Source of the DNA: Gluconacetobacter azotocaptans
GTDB lineage: Bacteria; Pseudomonadota; Alphaproteobacteria; Acetobacterales; Acetobacteraceae
Direction: 5' to 3'
DNA length: 64,000 nt
NCBI RefSeq assembly: GCF_014174355.1
Contig: NZ_JABEQF010000006.1
Coordinates: 62,001 to 126,000, forward strand
Both the position numbers and the translations under genes were made by a program. The notes under the pieces were generated by a model. The model was not told the DNA's origin and did not search any database. It saw only the letters and a program-made list of their open reading frames with translations. Shown in pieces: positions 45,426 to 54,346 of the stretch (positions within the stretch are counted from its first letter, which is position 1; each line of letters opens with the position of its first letter).

Positions 45426-46397
45426 TCAGGCGGTCAGGGACGTGCGCAGGCGGGCGACGTCCCTGGCCAGCACCTGGACGGCGCGTGTTTCCGCGCGGAT
45501 GGCGTCGACCGCTTCCTCTCGCGTGATCGCGATGAAGCGGATGAAGGTGCCGACCGGCGTCTGGGCCAGAAGGCGGAGGTCGGGTTCGATGACCGTGGCA
45601 ATCTTGGGATAGCCGCCGCAGGTATTGGCATCCGTCATCTGGATGATCGGCTGGCCAGCCGGCGGCACCTGCACCGTTCCCGGCACGATGCCGTGCGAGA
45701 ACAGGTTGAGTGGCCGCGTGAGGGCCAATGTTGTTTCTCCTTCCAGGCGGTAGCCCATCCGGTTGGCGCTGGGCGTAAGGCGCCATGCCTGCCCGTGGAA
45801 CAGCGTCTGCGCGGCCGTAGTGAAGACGTCGTATTCGGCGGCCGGCAGGACGCGGACGGTTGTCCCATCGGACGAAGGCAGCGGGCAGCGCCGGGACAGG
45901 CCGTAGCCGGAATGTGGCAGCGGCGATGCCAGGGCGGGGACGCAGGCCAGCCTGTCGCCCTTCCGGAGGGCGCGGCCATCCAGCCCGCCGAAGCCGCCCT
46001 TGAGATCCGTTGCGCGCGCGCCCAGAACCGGTGGAACGTCGATGCCGCCGCCGAGGGCGAGATAGCAGCGCGCCCCTTGCGCCGGGGCCTGCAGGGCCAG
46101 GACCTGACCGGGTTGGGCGGTGGTCGCCCAGTCCTTCGGGAGGGCCTGGCCATCCAGCGTCGCAGGGCATTCGGCGCCCGTGACGGCAAAGGTCGTCGCC
46201 GTGTGGAAGCGTACTCGGAACGGGAAGAAGACGATTTCGATCCCGGCGGCATCCGGCGCGTTGCCGAGCAGGATATTGCCGCAGGCCAATGCAAGGCGAT
46301 CCATTGCGCCGCCGCGGGCCACGCCGAGCGTCATGGCGTGCGCGCGTCCGAAATCCTGAATGGTGTTCAAGGTCGAACCGGTGAGGACCTCGATCAT
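45426..46397 (-). CDS. pxpC: 5-oxoprolinase subunit C (biotin-dependent carboxyltransferase family)
   Basis: This 323-residue protein carries the AHS2/allophanate hydrolase subunit 2 pattern: TIQDFGRAHAMTLGVARGGAMD, ALACGNILLGN, YLALGGGIDVPPVLGARATDL and SNRMGYRLEGE, ending with QPIIQMTDANTCGGYPKIATVI. It forms the active complex with PxpB. Its ATG overlaps the stop of pxpB. Confidence 0.93.
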   Translation of the reverse strand: MIEVLTGSTLNTIQDFGRAHAMTLGVARGGAMDRLALACGNILLGNAPDAAGIEIVFFPFRVRFHTATTFAVTGAECPATLDGQALPKDWATTAQPGQVLALQAPAQGARCYLALGGGIDVPPVLGARATDLKGGFGGLDGRALRKGDRLACVPALASPLPHSGYGLSRRCPLPSSDGTTVRVLPAAEYDVFTTAAQTLFHGQAWRLTPSANRMGYRLEGETTLALTRPLNLFSHGIVPGTVQVPPAGQPIIQMTDANTCGGYPKIATVIEPDLRLLAQTPVGTFIRFIAITREEAVDAIRAETRAVQVLARDVARLRTSLTA

Positions 46398-47035
46398 GGC
46401 ACCCTCACGAAGCGCACGGTGTCGCCCAGCCGCAGGAGACAGGGTTCGGAGCGGAAAGCGTCGAACAGCGCGAGGTCGGTCCGGCCGAGGATATGCCAGC
46501 CCGAGGGCGACGTGCAGGGCATGACCCCGGCATGACCACCACCGATGCAGACAGCGCCCTGTTCGACCTTCAGGCGCGGTGTGTCCCTTCGCGGAATGGC
46601 CAGGCGCGGATCGAGGCCGGTAAGGTAGGCGAATCCCGGCATGGCCCCGATGGCCGCGACGCTATAGCGGCCCGATGTGTGCAGGGCGATGGTCTGGTCG
46701 ATGGACAGGCCGGCGAAGTGGGAGACGAGCGCGAGATCCTCACCGAAATCCCCACCATAGGTCACGGGAATCTCGATGTCCCGCGAAGGTGTCGTCTCGG
46801 GCGTCGTCCTGTCCCAGGTTTCAAGGAGGGTCCGTTCCACGACGGGCGGGTCGATGTCGTTCACGTCGAACGTGACGAGCAGATTGTTGACGCCGGGAAC
46901 GGCCTGGATGACCGAGGGCTGGGCGCCCATCAGTCGGGCCGTCGCCCAGATGCGCTGCTGTGTGGCGTCACTGAACGCGCCGTTCGCCGCGTCCAGCAGC
47001 AGGGCGCCGGCGCCGGCCATGCTGATGCGGATCAT
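46394..47035 (-). CDS. pxpB: 5-oxoprolinase subunit B (allophanate hydrolase subunit 1 family)
   Basis: This 213-residue AHS1 domain protein has the signature PGVNNLLVTFDVN, IEIPVTYGGDFGEDL, AAIGAMPGFAYLTGLDPRLAIPRRDTPRLKV and a Gly-rich CIGGGHAGVMPCTSPSGWHILGRT segment. It is the cyclophilin-like partner of PxpC. It is coupled to both neighbours by four-base overlaps, so MFS, PxpB and PxpC are read from one message. Confidence 0.93.
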   Translation of the reverse strand: MIRISMAGAGALLLDAANGAFSDATQQRIWATARLMGAQPSVIQAVPGVNNLLVTFDVNDIDPPVVERTLLETWDRTTPETTPSRDIEIPVTYGGDFGEDLALVSHFAGLSIDQTIALHTSGRYSVAAIGAMPGFAYLTGLDPRLAIPRRDTPRLKVEQGAVCIGGGHAGVMPCTSPSGWHILGRTDLALFDAFRSEPCLLRLGDTVRFVRVP

Positions 47036-48291
47036 GCAATGTCGTCCCGGGCAGGGAGGGCGTGGATCGGTCGCCGGGGCACGAAGCGGGCGGCTACGGC
47101 GCCGCAGAGGATGATGGCGGCGGTGATGTAGAAGACGTCGCGGAAATTGCCGGTGGCCTGGACCAGATAGCCGGTCATCACCGGAGCGATGATGCCGAGG
47201 CCGTTGCTGAACGTCAATGTCAGGCCGGTGACCGAGCCGAGCAGTTCATGTTCGACCAGCAGATCGGCCAGAAGCGCCATGTTCGCCCCCGTGCCGCCCG
47301 CCATGAAGGCCATCGACACGGCAAGGAGTGGGATGAGAATGGAGGCCGAGTGGACAAGGGGCAGGAGACCCATCAGGGATGCCAGCACCAGATAGAGGCA
47401 GACCACGTTGCGGCGTGCGCCCCGGTGGAGCGGATGGCCGCGGACCAATGTTTCGCCGGCCTTTCCGGCCATCACCGAAATCGCCGCGGCACCCAGATAG
47501 GCATAGGCGGTGTAGGCGCCGGACTGCATGAGATCGAGGTGAAGCGTCTGGCGCATGATGACCGGCAGCCAGGACATGAGCAGGAAATTCGCATAGTTCG
47601 CGCAGCACTGGGGGATCACGACGCCCCAGAAGGCGGAGGAGCGGAACAATGTCGGCACCGACAGCATGGTGAAATGCGTCTGTTCCCGGACGGTCTTCTG
47701 TTCGGGGTGGGTCAGAAGCCAGACCACCGACCATACGAGGCCAAGCGCGCCCAGGCCGGAGAACGCCGTGCGCCAGCCGAAATGCGCCACCAGCCAGGCG
47801 CCCGCCGCGGCGCCGCCGGCCAGGCCGACCGGAATGCCGCAGATGAATGCGGTCATCATGACACCGCGCTCGTGCACGGGGGCCCAGGCCCTCACGACCT
47901 TGTTGCCGAGTGAAAAGGTCGGAGCTTCACCGATGCCGAGGAGCACACGGGTGGCGATGAAGGCGGGAACCGTGGCGGCCAGGCTGCCCAGGATCATGGC
48001 AAGCGACCAGAGGGCCACGGCGGCAGCCCCGACGATCCGGACCCCCACCCTGTCGAGCACGATCGCGCTCGGCAGGTTGAGGACGAAATAGGACCAGAGA
48101 AAGCTGGAGAGAACCCAGCCCGTCTCGGCGGGCGTAAGGGCAAATTCCTGTGCGATCCGGGGCATTCCCACGGACAGGGCCGCCCGATCGCCATAGCAGA
48201 TCACGCACATGGCAATGGTCAGTGCATAGATGACAAATCGAAAGGAACGCGGTGGGATCGTATCGCTTTGTGGAGTTGTCTGCAAAGACAT
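47032..48291 (-). CDS. MFS transporter (ACS-type anion:cation symporter)
   Basis: This 419-residue membrane protein has about 12 hydrophobic helices. The motif between helices 2 and 3 (LPSAIVLDRVGVRIV), RVLLGIGEAPTFSLGNKVVRAWAPVHERG and the two-half layout place it in the anion:cation symporter family (relatives carry organic acids such as tartrate, phthalate and glucarate). It probably imports 5-oxoproline or a related acidic amide across the inner membrane, given the pxp genes directly after it. It follows the TonB receptor by 22 bases. Confidence 0.9.
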   Translation of the reverse strand: MSLQTTPQSDTIPPRSFRFVIYALTIAMCVICYGDRAALSVGMPRIAQEFALTPAETGWVLSSFLWSYFVLNLPSAIVLDRVGVRIVGAAAVALWSLAMILGSLAATVPAFIATRVLLGIGEAPTFSLGNKVVRAWAPVHERGVMMTAFICGIPVGLAGGAAAGAWLVAHFGWRTAFSGLGALGLVWSVVWLLTHPEQKTVREQTHFTMLSVPTLFRSSAFWGVVIPQCCANYANFLLMSWLPVIMRQTLHLDLMQSGAYTAYAYLGAAAISVMAGKAGETLVRGHPLHRGARRNVVCLYLVLASLMGLLPLVHSASILIPLLAVSMAFMAGGTGANMALLADLLVEHELLGSVTGLTLTFSNGLGIIAPVMTGYLVQATGNFRDVFYITAAIILCGAVAARFVPRRPIHALPARDDIA

Positions 48292-48313
48292 CGCCTTCCC
48301 GAATGGAGCAGGA

Positions 48314-50792
48314 TCAGAAGTTGAAATTGGTTTTTACATAGTACATGCCGCCATTGAACCCGAAGGGGGAGTAGAAGGAGTAGTTATACGCACCGAATAG
48401 CGGGGCAATGACGGATTTGGGGATGCGTGTGGGATATTTGTTTCCGACATTGTTCGCGCCGACGGCGACGCTCCATCTGGGCAGGATTTTGTAGTCCACT
48501 TCGAGATTGGTCAAGAAGGCCGGGTTGACCGTAACCGCGGGCGAAGTCGGGCTGGCCAGGAACAGGGTCGAGCCGAAACGCTGCTCCTGGACGAAGAAGC
48601 TCCATTTTCCGTAATTCCAGTTTACGGACAGGCTCTCGCGGTTCTTCGGCGCGGCATGCAGCAAAATCTGTTCCGCATACTTATTGAACGTGGTGAGATG
48701 AAGATTGGCGAGGACCTCCGGGGTCTTGTTGTAGCTGCGGATCTCGTTGTCGGAATAGTTGAACGTGAAGGCAAAGCGGAATGTGCCCGCGCGCGTGGTG
48801 TGCAGTGTATAGTCGGTGTTGATATCGCCGCCATAGGTCTGAGTATTGACCGGGTTGGTGTAATACGACGCATAGGTAACGTTCTGCAGGCCCGCCGCAG
48901 CGAGGATGGACGCGACGCTGGGGCCGCCGAGGGTCGTGGTGCTTGCGAGGCGGTCGTTGATGGCGATGTAATAAAGATTGCCCGTCACATGCCAGTTTTC
49001 GACAGGGGTGGCGTCGAGGCCGATGCTGTAGTTGCGGGAGTACTCCCCCTTGATGTTGCCCGCGCCCAGCGCCTTGGCCGCCGGGCTGCTGTTGGGGAGC
49101 TGGTCCACGGCATAAGTGGGGAAGGGGGCATTATAGAAATAATAGGTCTGCCCGAGAGTCGGCGGACGGTATCCGGTGTTGACGCTCGCCCGAATGGCCC
49201 AGTTCCTGTTGAAATTGTAACGAGTCCCGATCGATCCGGTTTCCACCGTCGCAAGGTGGGCGTAGCTGACGGCGCGTCCGCCCATCGTCCATTCCCATTT
49301 TCGCGTCAGAAAGAAATCGAGGTCGACGTTGCCGTCATAAACGTCACGTCCGCGGTTGGTCACGGCACTGGGGTTGTTGCCGCCATGATCCATGGCCCCC
49401 AGCCCGATCCAGGAGGCTTCTTCGCCCTCCGTCATCTGGAACGTGTCGCGGCGGTATTCGGCGCCAAAGCGCAGGGCAATCGGACGGGGCAGAAGTGAGG
49501 TGTGGAAAAGGTGCGAGCCCCGCAGGCCCCGTCGAGAACTGGGACGTGATGGCCTTCCCGTCATAGAAGTCGCGCTGGTCGGCGCTGCCGAGGGAGAGGT
49601 TGTTGCTATGGATGGTTGAATAAGCCTGGTCGTCGCGGCCGTAATTCACGTAGGCATCCCAGGCGAAGCCGAATTTGTGTGCCTTTATGCCGTTATCCGT
49701 CTCGAAATCATATTGATCCATTGAGATATAGGGAATCGCGCCATTCGGCCAGAGAGTGACGTCCGTCAGGCTGTTGGCCGCGCTGCGGTAGGTTTCCGCG
49801 ACATGCACGCGCCGGTGGCCGAAGGTGGATGTGCTGTAGAGAGAGATGTTCCCGGCCAGCGGGACGGACATGTTCTCGCTGAGCGTTTCCATGGTCGATT
49901 TGGGAATGCCAAGGATCCGCTGGACGTCGCGGCTTGCCGTTTCGTTACGCGGGTCACCAACGGGATAGAATTGCCCTACGTAGTCGGCGGTACGGTTGGT
50001 GGGGAGTTGATGGACGACCTGGGCCGCCAGATCCAGGTAGCCGCCACTTTTGCCCAGAGCCGTGCCCCAGTCGGCGTATCCGTTCAGCGCCTGGCCATCG
50101 CCCGCGTAATAGCCGCTGTTCTGGAAATTGATCGATCCGCCATGCGTATTCTGTTTGAGTACGATGTTGACGGCCCCTGCCAGAGCGTCCTGTCCGTAGA
50201 GGGCCGTGGCGCCTTCCGTAATGACCTCGACATGGTCGATGGCTGAAATCGGAATGAGTGAAATATCGGCTGGCTCGGTGCCCCAGTTTGGCCCGGCGTT
50301 GGCATTGAAATTCGCGCCGATATGCCGGCGATGCCCGTTGATGAGAATCAGCGTGTCATCCGCGGATTGCCCGCGGAGCTGCATTGTCTGGACGAAGGCA
50401 TTGTTGCCGACCCCCGGCTGCGGAGGCGCCGTGATGGCGGCGGAGGCCTGGGCAAGGGCGCTCATGACGTTGGTCTGGCCCGTGGCCAGAAGCTGCGCGC
50501 CGGAGAAGACCGTGACCTGGGTTGTGCTGTGAACGCGCGTTGAAGGTGAGAGCACGGATTCGCCCGGCGCCGCCACGCCGGAGACGCTTACCTCCTCTGG
50601 GGCGGCGCTCAGGGAGGCCGCCCTGGACTGCGCGGCGTGGCGCGAACTCGGCGATTTGGCCGCATGATGCGCGCTGGGCTGGAGTGCGGCGCCGGAGGCC
50701 GATTGTGCGTGCGCGCCCGTAAAGCCGGGAACGAGGGCGGGCAGTGCTACGCCGCAGAGCCAAACAGCCTTTGATAGGAAAGAGCTCTCCAT
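48314..50792 (-). pseudogene. TonB-dependent receptor interrupted by a frameshift
   Basis: The two halves together encode about 820 residues of a complete outer-membrane receptor: signal peptide (LSKAVWLCGVALPALVPG), plug domain (LILINGHRRHIG, VEVITEGATALYGQDALAGAVNIVLK) and a 22-strand barrel ending NGGMYYVKTNFNF. The reading frame breaks at CCCC 49527-49530 (GGGG on the coding strand): one G fewer would restore STGLRGSHLF. Upstream, the frame runs from the ATG at 50792 (RBS AAGGTGA); downstream, it continues to the stop at 48314. The rest is well preserved, so the shift is recent, phase-variable or a sequencing error. It is a paralogue of the intact receptor at 55730. Confidence 0.85.
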
Positions 50793-51049
50793 GAGCGTCA
50801 CCTTGTCCGGGGTTGTGGTTCGTCCGTCACTGTCATATCGGTTTCGTGATCAAATCACACATATAACGGAATGGCAATAAAAATATGGGATTCCGAAAAC
50901 GCGCCGGGTGACGGGAAAGGCGTGAATAAATAAGGTGTTATTTCAATGTGTTGAATATCATGTCGTCAGAGCCGGCACGAGATGGGCTCTCATGACATGA
51001 ACAAAAAAAGTTTTTGACGTTCCGAATAAAAAAAATATATTTTTTGTAG
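50793..51049. promoter_or_regulatory. Divergent promoter region of the receptor-pxp operon and LysR gene
   Basis: This 257-base spacer is AT-rich. For the LysR gene the best promoter is TTGACG at 51014-51019, 16 bases, then TATATT at 51036-51041. The start codon at 51050 lies only nine bases past the -10, which predicts a leaderless mRNA. Promoter elements for the receptor operon should lie in the other half; AATAAAAATATGGG lies around 50876-50889, but I see no clear hexamer pair. Confidence 0.45.
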
Positions 51050-51952
51050 ATGATCGCAGAACTCCGGACCTTCGTCCTGGTCGCCCGGCTGGGAAGCTTT
51101 GCGGCGGCAGCCAGGCAGATTGGCCTGACGCAGGCGGCCATCGGCGCGCAGATCAGGCGCCTGGAGCAGGAGCTTGGTTACGAGGTGTTCGATCGGAGCG
51201 GCTGGTCCGTGACATTGAGCGGGAAAGGCGGTGCGATCCTGCCGGAGGTGGAGGGCATTCTCTCCAGCTTCAATGGACTCCGCCATTTCTCCCCGCGGGA
51301 GCCAAGCCGCCGGACCTTGCGGGTCGGCGCCATCTCCACCACCCAGACGTCCATTCTCGCACCCGCGGTCGCCGCCCTCTCTGCCGAGATGCCGTCGCTC
51401 ATGGTCCGCCTGGTGCCCGGAATTTCCATGGTTCTGCTGGACCGGCTGGATGCGGGCGACTTGGACGCGGCCCTGATCGTCCGGCCGCCGCTGGGGCCGA
51501 TGCCGCATATGACATGGCATCCGCTCGTCACGCAGGACTATGTGATGGTGCTTCCCGAGCGGATGCCCGGCGATGACTGGCGGCAGGTCCTGATGGAGCA
51601 GCCGTTTATTCGCTATGACAGCCGATCGTTCGGGGGGCGCACGCTTGACCGTTTTCTGCGTGCGCAGCACCTCGCACCGAGGTCGGTCATCGAGACCGAA
51701 GAAGTGCATACCATCCTGCAGATGGTGGCAAGCAACATGGGGTGCACGATCATCCCGCGCGTGCTGGCGATCGGGCTGTTGCCGAACATCCGGACGCTTC
51801 CCCTGGGCGAGCATCGCATTTCACGCGAGGTCGGCCTGATGACCGTGGGTCCTCACCAGGATGCCGCCATCGCGGCTTTGATCGGTCATCTGGCAGCCGC
51901 GGCGCGCAAGAGCGTCTCTCCATCACCGAGGGAGGGCGGGAGGACCCTCTGA
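51050..51952 (+). CDS. LysR-family transcriptional regulator
   Basis: This 300-residue LysR protein has an N-terminal winged HTH (LRTFVLVARLGSFAAAARQI, then AAIGAQIRRLEQELGYEVFDRS) and a C-terminal substrate-binding domain (LRVGAISTTQTSILAPAV, DAALIVRPPL). It is divergent from the TonB receptor-MFS-pxp operon and is probably its activator, with a pathway acid as effector. The ATG at 51050 has no ribosome binding site, consistent with the leaderless promoter described for the spacer. Its end is convergent with the 2-hydroxyacid dehydrogenase gene. Confidence 0.92.
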   Translation: MIAELRTFVLVARLGSFAAAARQIGLTQAAIGAQIRRLEQELGYEVFDRSGWSVTLSGKGGAILPEVEGILSSFNGLRHFSPREPSRRTLRVGAISTTQTSILAPAVAALSAEMPSLMVRLVPGISMVLLDRLDAGDLDAALIVRPPLGPMPHMTWHPLVTQDYVMVLPERMPGDDWRQVLMEQPFIRYDSRSFGGRTLDRFLRAQHLAPRSVIETEEVHTILQMVASNMGCTIIPRVLAIGLLPNIRTLPLGEHRISREVGLMTVGPHQDAAIAALIGHLAAAARKSVSPSPREGGRTL

Positions 51953-51996
51953 TATCGCTTCGATAATGAGGTCGTCGGATGCGACTGCCCGCGACG

Positions 51997-52956
51997 TCAC
52001 GTCGGCGAGGCGGTAACCGGATGGGCCGGCGTACGGCCGTTCAGGCAATCGATGATCTGCGTCGCGCACAGCACGGCCGTGGCGCGCATGGCCTCCTCGG
52101 TCGCGCCGGCGATATGCGGCGACAGCACCACACGTGGCATGGCCAGGACCGGGTCGTCGGTCGCCGGTGGTTCCCGGGCAAAGACATCCAGGGCGGCTCC
52201 GCCGAGCCGGCCGTCTCGCAGGGCGCGGTTCAGGGCCTGGATATCCACCAGGCCACCCCGCCCGGTATTGATCAGCATCGCCCCCGGCCTGATCGCCCTG
52301 AGCGCCGCGTCATCGATCGTATTGACCGTATCCGGACGCAGGGGGCGATGCAGCGACACGACATCGGACATCGCCAGCAGGCCGTGCAGCGTATCGGCGC
52401 GGCGGACACCCGCCATCCGGATGATGTCGTCGGGGACGTTGGGCGACCAGACCGCGACCTCCATGTCCAGGGCGGCGCGTGCCATGGATGCGACCAGCCG
52501 CGCGATCTGCCCGAAGCCGACCAGGCCCAGGGACTTGCCGTGCAGTTCGGCCATGTGGCCCTGATAGCGGAAGCCCCAATTTCCGGCGCGGACTGCCCGG
52601 TCCGCCTCGGTGATGCGGCGGGCGACCGCGAACATCAGGCCGATCGTATATTCGGCCACGGACCGGATATTGGTGTCAGGGGTGTTGACCACCATGATGC
52701 CGCGCCGTTTCGCCTGGGGCAGGTCGATCCGGTTGGTGCCGACCCCATGCCCTGCGATGACGCGCAGGCCCGACGCGGCTGCCATGGCGCGGGCATCCAG
52801 CCCCGCATCCCGGGTGATCACCGCTACGGCGTCCCCGATTTCCGCCGCGACGACCGCCATGTCGGCACTGGAGGCGAACCGCACGGTGATGCCGGCGTCG
52901 CGCAGGCACGCGACACCGTCGGAATGAACCGGTTGGACGATGAAGCAGGTCGTCAT
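51997..52956 (-). CDS. D-isomer-specific 2-hydroxyacid dehydrogenase
   Basis: This 319-residue enzyme has the family layout: split catalytic domain and a Rossmann domain with GLVGFGQIARLVASMARAALDMEVAVW. The catalytic Arg lies in MLINTGRGGLVD, Glu in the VFAREPPATDDP region and His in LSPHIAGATEEA. It reduces a 2-oxoacid to a D-2-hydroxyacid (or the reverse) with NAD(P)H. It may belong to the serA/phosphoglycerate-like branch, but its length and neighbours fit a catabolic role. It follows the CapA-like gene by 29 bases. Confidence 0.9.
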   Translation of the reverse strand: MTTCFIVQPVHSDGVACLRDAGITVRFASSADMAVVAAEIGDAVAVITRDAGLDARAMAAASGLRVIAGHGVGTNRIDLPQAKRRGIMVVNTPDTNIRSVAEYTIGLMFAVARRITEADRAVRAGNWGFRYQGHMAELHGKSLGLVGFGQIARLVASMARAALDMEVAVWSPNVPDDIIRMAGVRRADTLHGLLAMSDVVSLHRPLRPDTVNTIDDAALRAIRPGAMLINTGRGGLVDIQALNRALRDGRLGGAALDVFAREPPATDDPVLAMPRVVLSPHIAGATEEAMRATAVLCATQIIDCLNGRTPAHPVTASPT

Positions 52957-52985
52957 TTCACATGTCCGATCGGCACTGCGCTGTC

Positions 52986-54296
52986 CTACAGATTACACAG
53001 CAGCATATTATCCCCGCTGTCGAACGTCACGCCGAAGGGGCGGGAGAGGTCGGCGAAACGGGACAGGATCCGCTGGCCTTCCGCCCCCCGTGCCAGGAAC
53101 GGCACGCCCCTGCGATGGGCCGATTGCCCCAGCCCCAGGGAGACCGGATGGATTTCGATCGCCTCCAGGCCGTCCGGCCCGAAGGTGCAGATCGGCATGA
53201 CCGTCTCCCAGAAGCGCCGGTCGGCCGGAAAGCCCTTCCGGTCATTGTTGCTGCGGTTCTTGTAGATGCGATGGGGTGTCATCTCCGGGCCTGCCTTGTA
53301 GGCCGCATAGGAATCGGCGGGCAGACGCTCCACCAGTTCGTTCTGGCCGATAAAATTCCCGAGGCTGTAGAAGATTGGCCGGTTCTTGTAGATCTCCATG
53401 CCGCGCAACAGGTGCGGACCGTGGCAGGCGACGATATCCGCGCCGGCGTCGATCGCGCGTTCCGCGAACAGACGCAGGAAATCGGCGGGGATTTCCACGT
53501 CGATCTCGCCCGCGTCGTTATATCCGCTTTCATGTGAATGAACGCTGACGATGACCACGTCGGAGACCAGGCGCGCTTCGCCAATCCAGCGGACGATCCC
53601 GGCGACGTCCTTCTCGTTCGGCGTCGTGTGGACCTTCGTATGGTCGGATTCGGTGAAATGCACGCCCTCGAACGACAGCGTGCCTGGGGCGGGCGGATAG
53701 CCGAAACCCAGCTGGATCTTGTCGTCGCGCGCCTTCTCCAGGCCCAGCTTCTCGTAAATGGCGCGCAACGTCGCCATTTCATCGGCCGTCACGTGGTGGG
53801 ACAGAGTGAAATGCAGGGGGCTGACACCCGGACGGCCGGCCATCAGGTTTGTCTGCTCGGCGGCCTCCTGCCCGCGTGCGAAGGTCGAGACGCAGGACAG
53901 CATCGCGACGGCGCCCTTCGGGTGGGTGGCGTAGACCGGCCGGCGTGCTTCTTCCAGGTTTCGCCCCACGCCGGCGTACTGGATCTGCCGGCGATCCATC
54001 GCCTCGATGGCCTGGCGCAGGCCGGAGATGCTGTAGTCGAGGCTGTGATTCGTGGCCGAGGCAAAAAGATCGAAGCCCGCGTCGGACAGTTCGTCCAGCA
54101 CCCACGCCGGGGCGCCGAAATGCGTGCCGCCATGATCCAGCGCGGGATCACCTAAGAAATCGTTCGGCACCAGCTCCAGATTGGTAAACGAGATATCGCA
54201 GTCCCGGATCATGTCGAACAGTGGCGAGACCATCCCGTCCGTACGGCTGTTCAGACGCCTGAACAGGATGCTGTCGCCCGTCAATGAAACCTTCAT
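52986..54296 (-). CDS. CapA-family protein (poly-gamma-glutamate-type metallophosphoesterase fold)
   Basis: This 436-residue protein is of the PGA_cap/CapA family: MKVSLTGDSILFRRL, ISFTNLELV, SATNHSLDYSISGLRQAIEAM, VIVSVHSHESGY and ADIVACHGPHLLRGMEIYKNRPIFYSLGNFI. The opening GDS, NLE, NH, HxHE and HGPH motifs match the calcineurin-like metal site. Unlike capsule-anchored CapA, it has no signal peptide or membrane helix, so it should act in the cytosol, perhaps cleaving or editing gamma-linked or phosphorylated substrates. It lies between the M20 hydrolase and the dehydrogenase genes. Confidence 0.87.
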   Translation of the reverse strand: MKVSLTGDSILFRRLNSRTDGMVSPLFDMIRDCDISFTNLELVPNDFLGDPALDHGGTHFGAPAWVLDELSDAGFDLFASATNHSLDYSISGLRQAIEAMDRRQIQYAGVGRNLEEARRPVYATHPKGAVAMLSCVSTFARGQEAAEQTNLMAGRPGVSPLHFTLSHHVTADEMATLRAIYEKLGLEKARDDKIQLGFGYPPAPGTLSFEGVHFTESDHTKVHTTPNEKDVAGIVRWIGEARLVSDVVIVSVHSHESGYNDAGEIDVEIPADFLRLFAERAIDAGADIVACHGPHLLRGMEIYKNRPIFYSLGNFIGQNELVERLPADSYAAYKAGPEMTPHRIYKNRSNNDRKGFPADRRFWETVMPICTFGPDGLEAIEIHPVSLGLGQSAHRRGVPFLARGAEGQRILSRFADLSRPFGVTFDSGDNMLLCNL

Positions 54297-54346
54297 GAAG
54301 CCAGTGCCTTGTTATTATCGAAAAGGAAAATAAGGAAGTGAAGCGG

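Noticed and set aside
52986-54296. Capsule biosynthesis locus based on the CapA-like gene
   Set aside because: No capB, capC or capE neighbours and no signal or membrane anchor; the context is catabolic.
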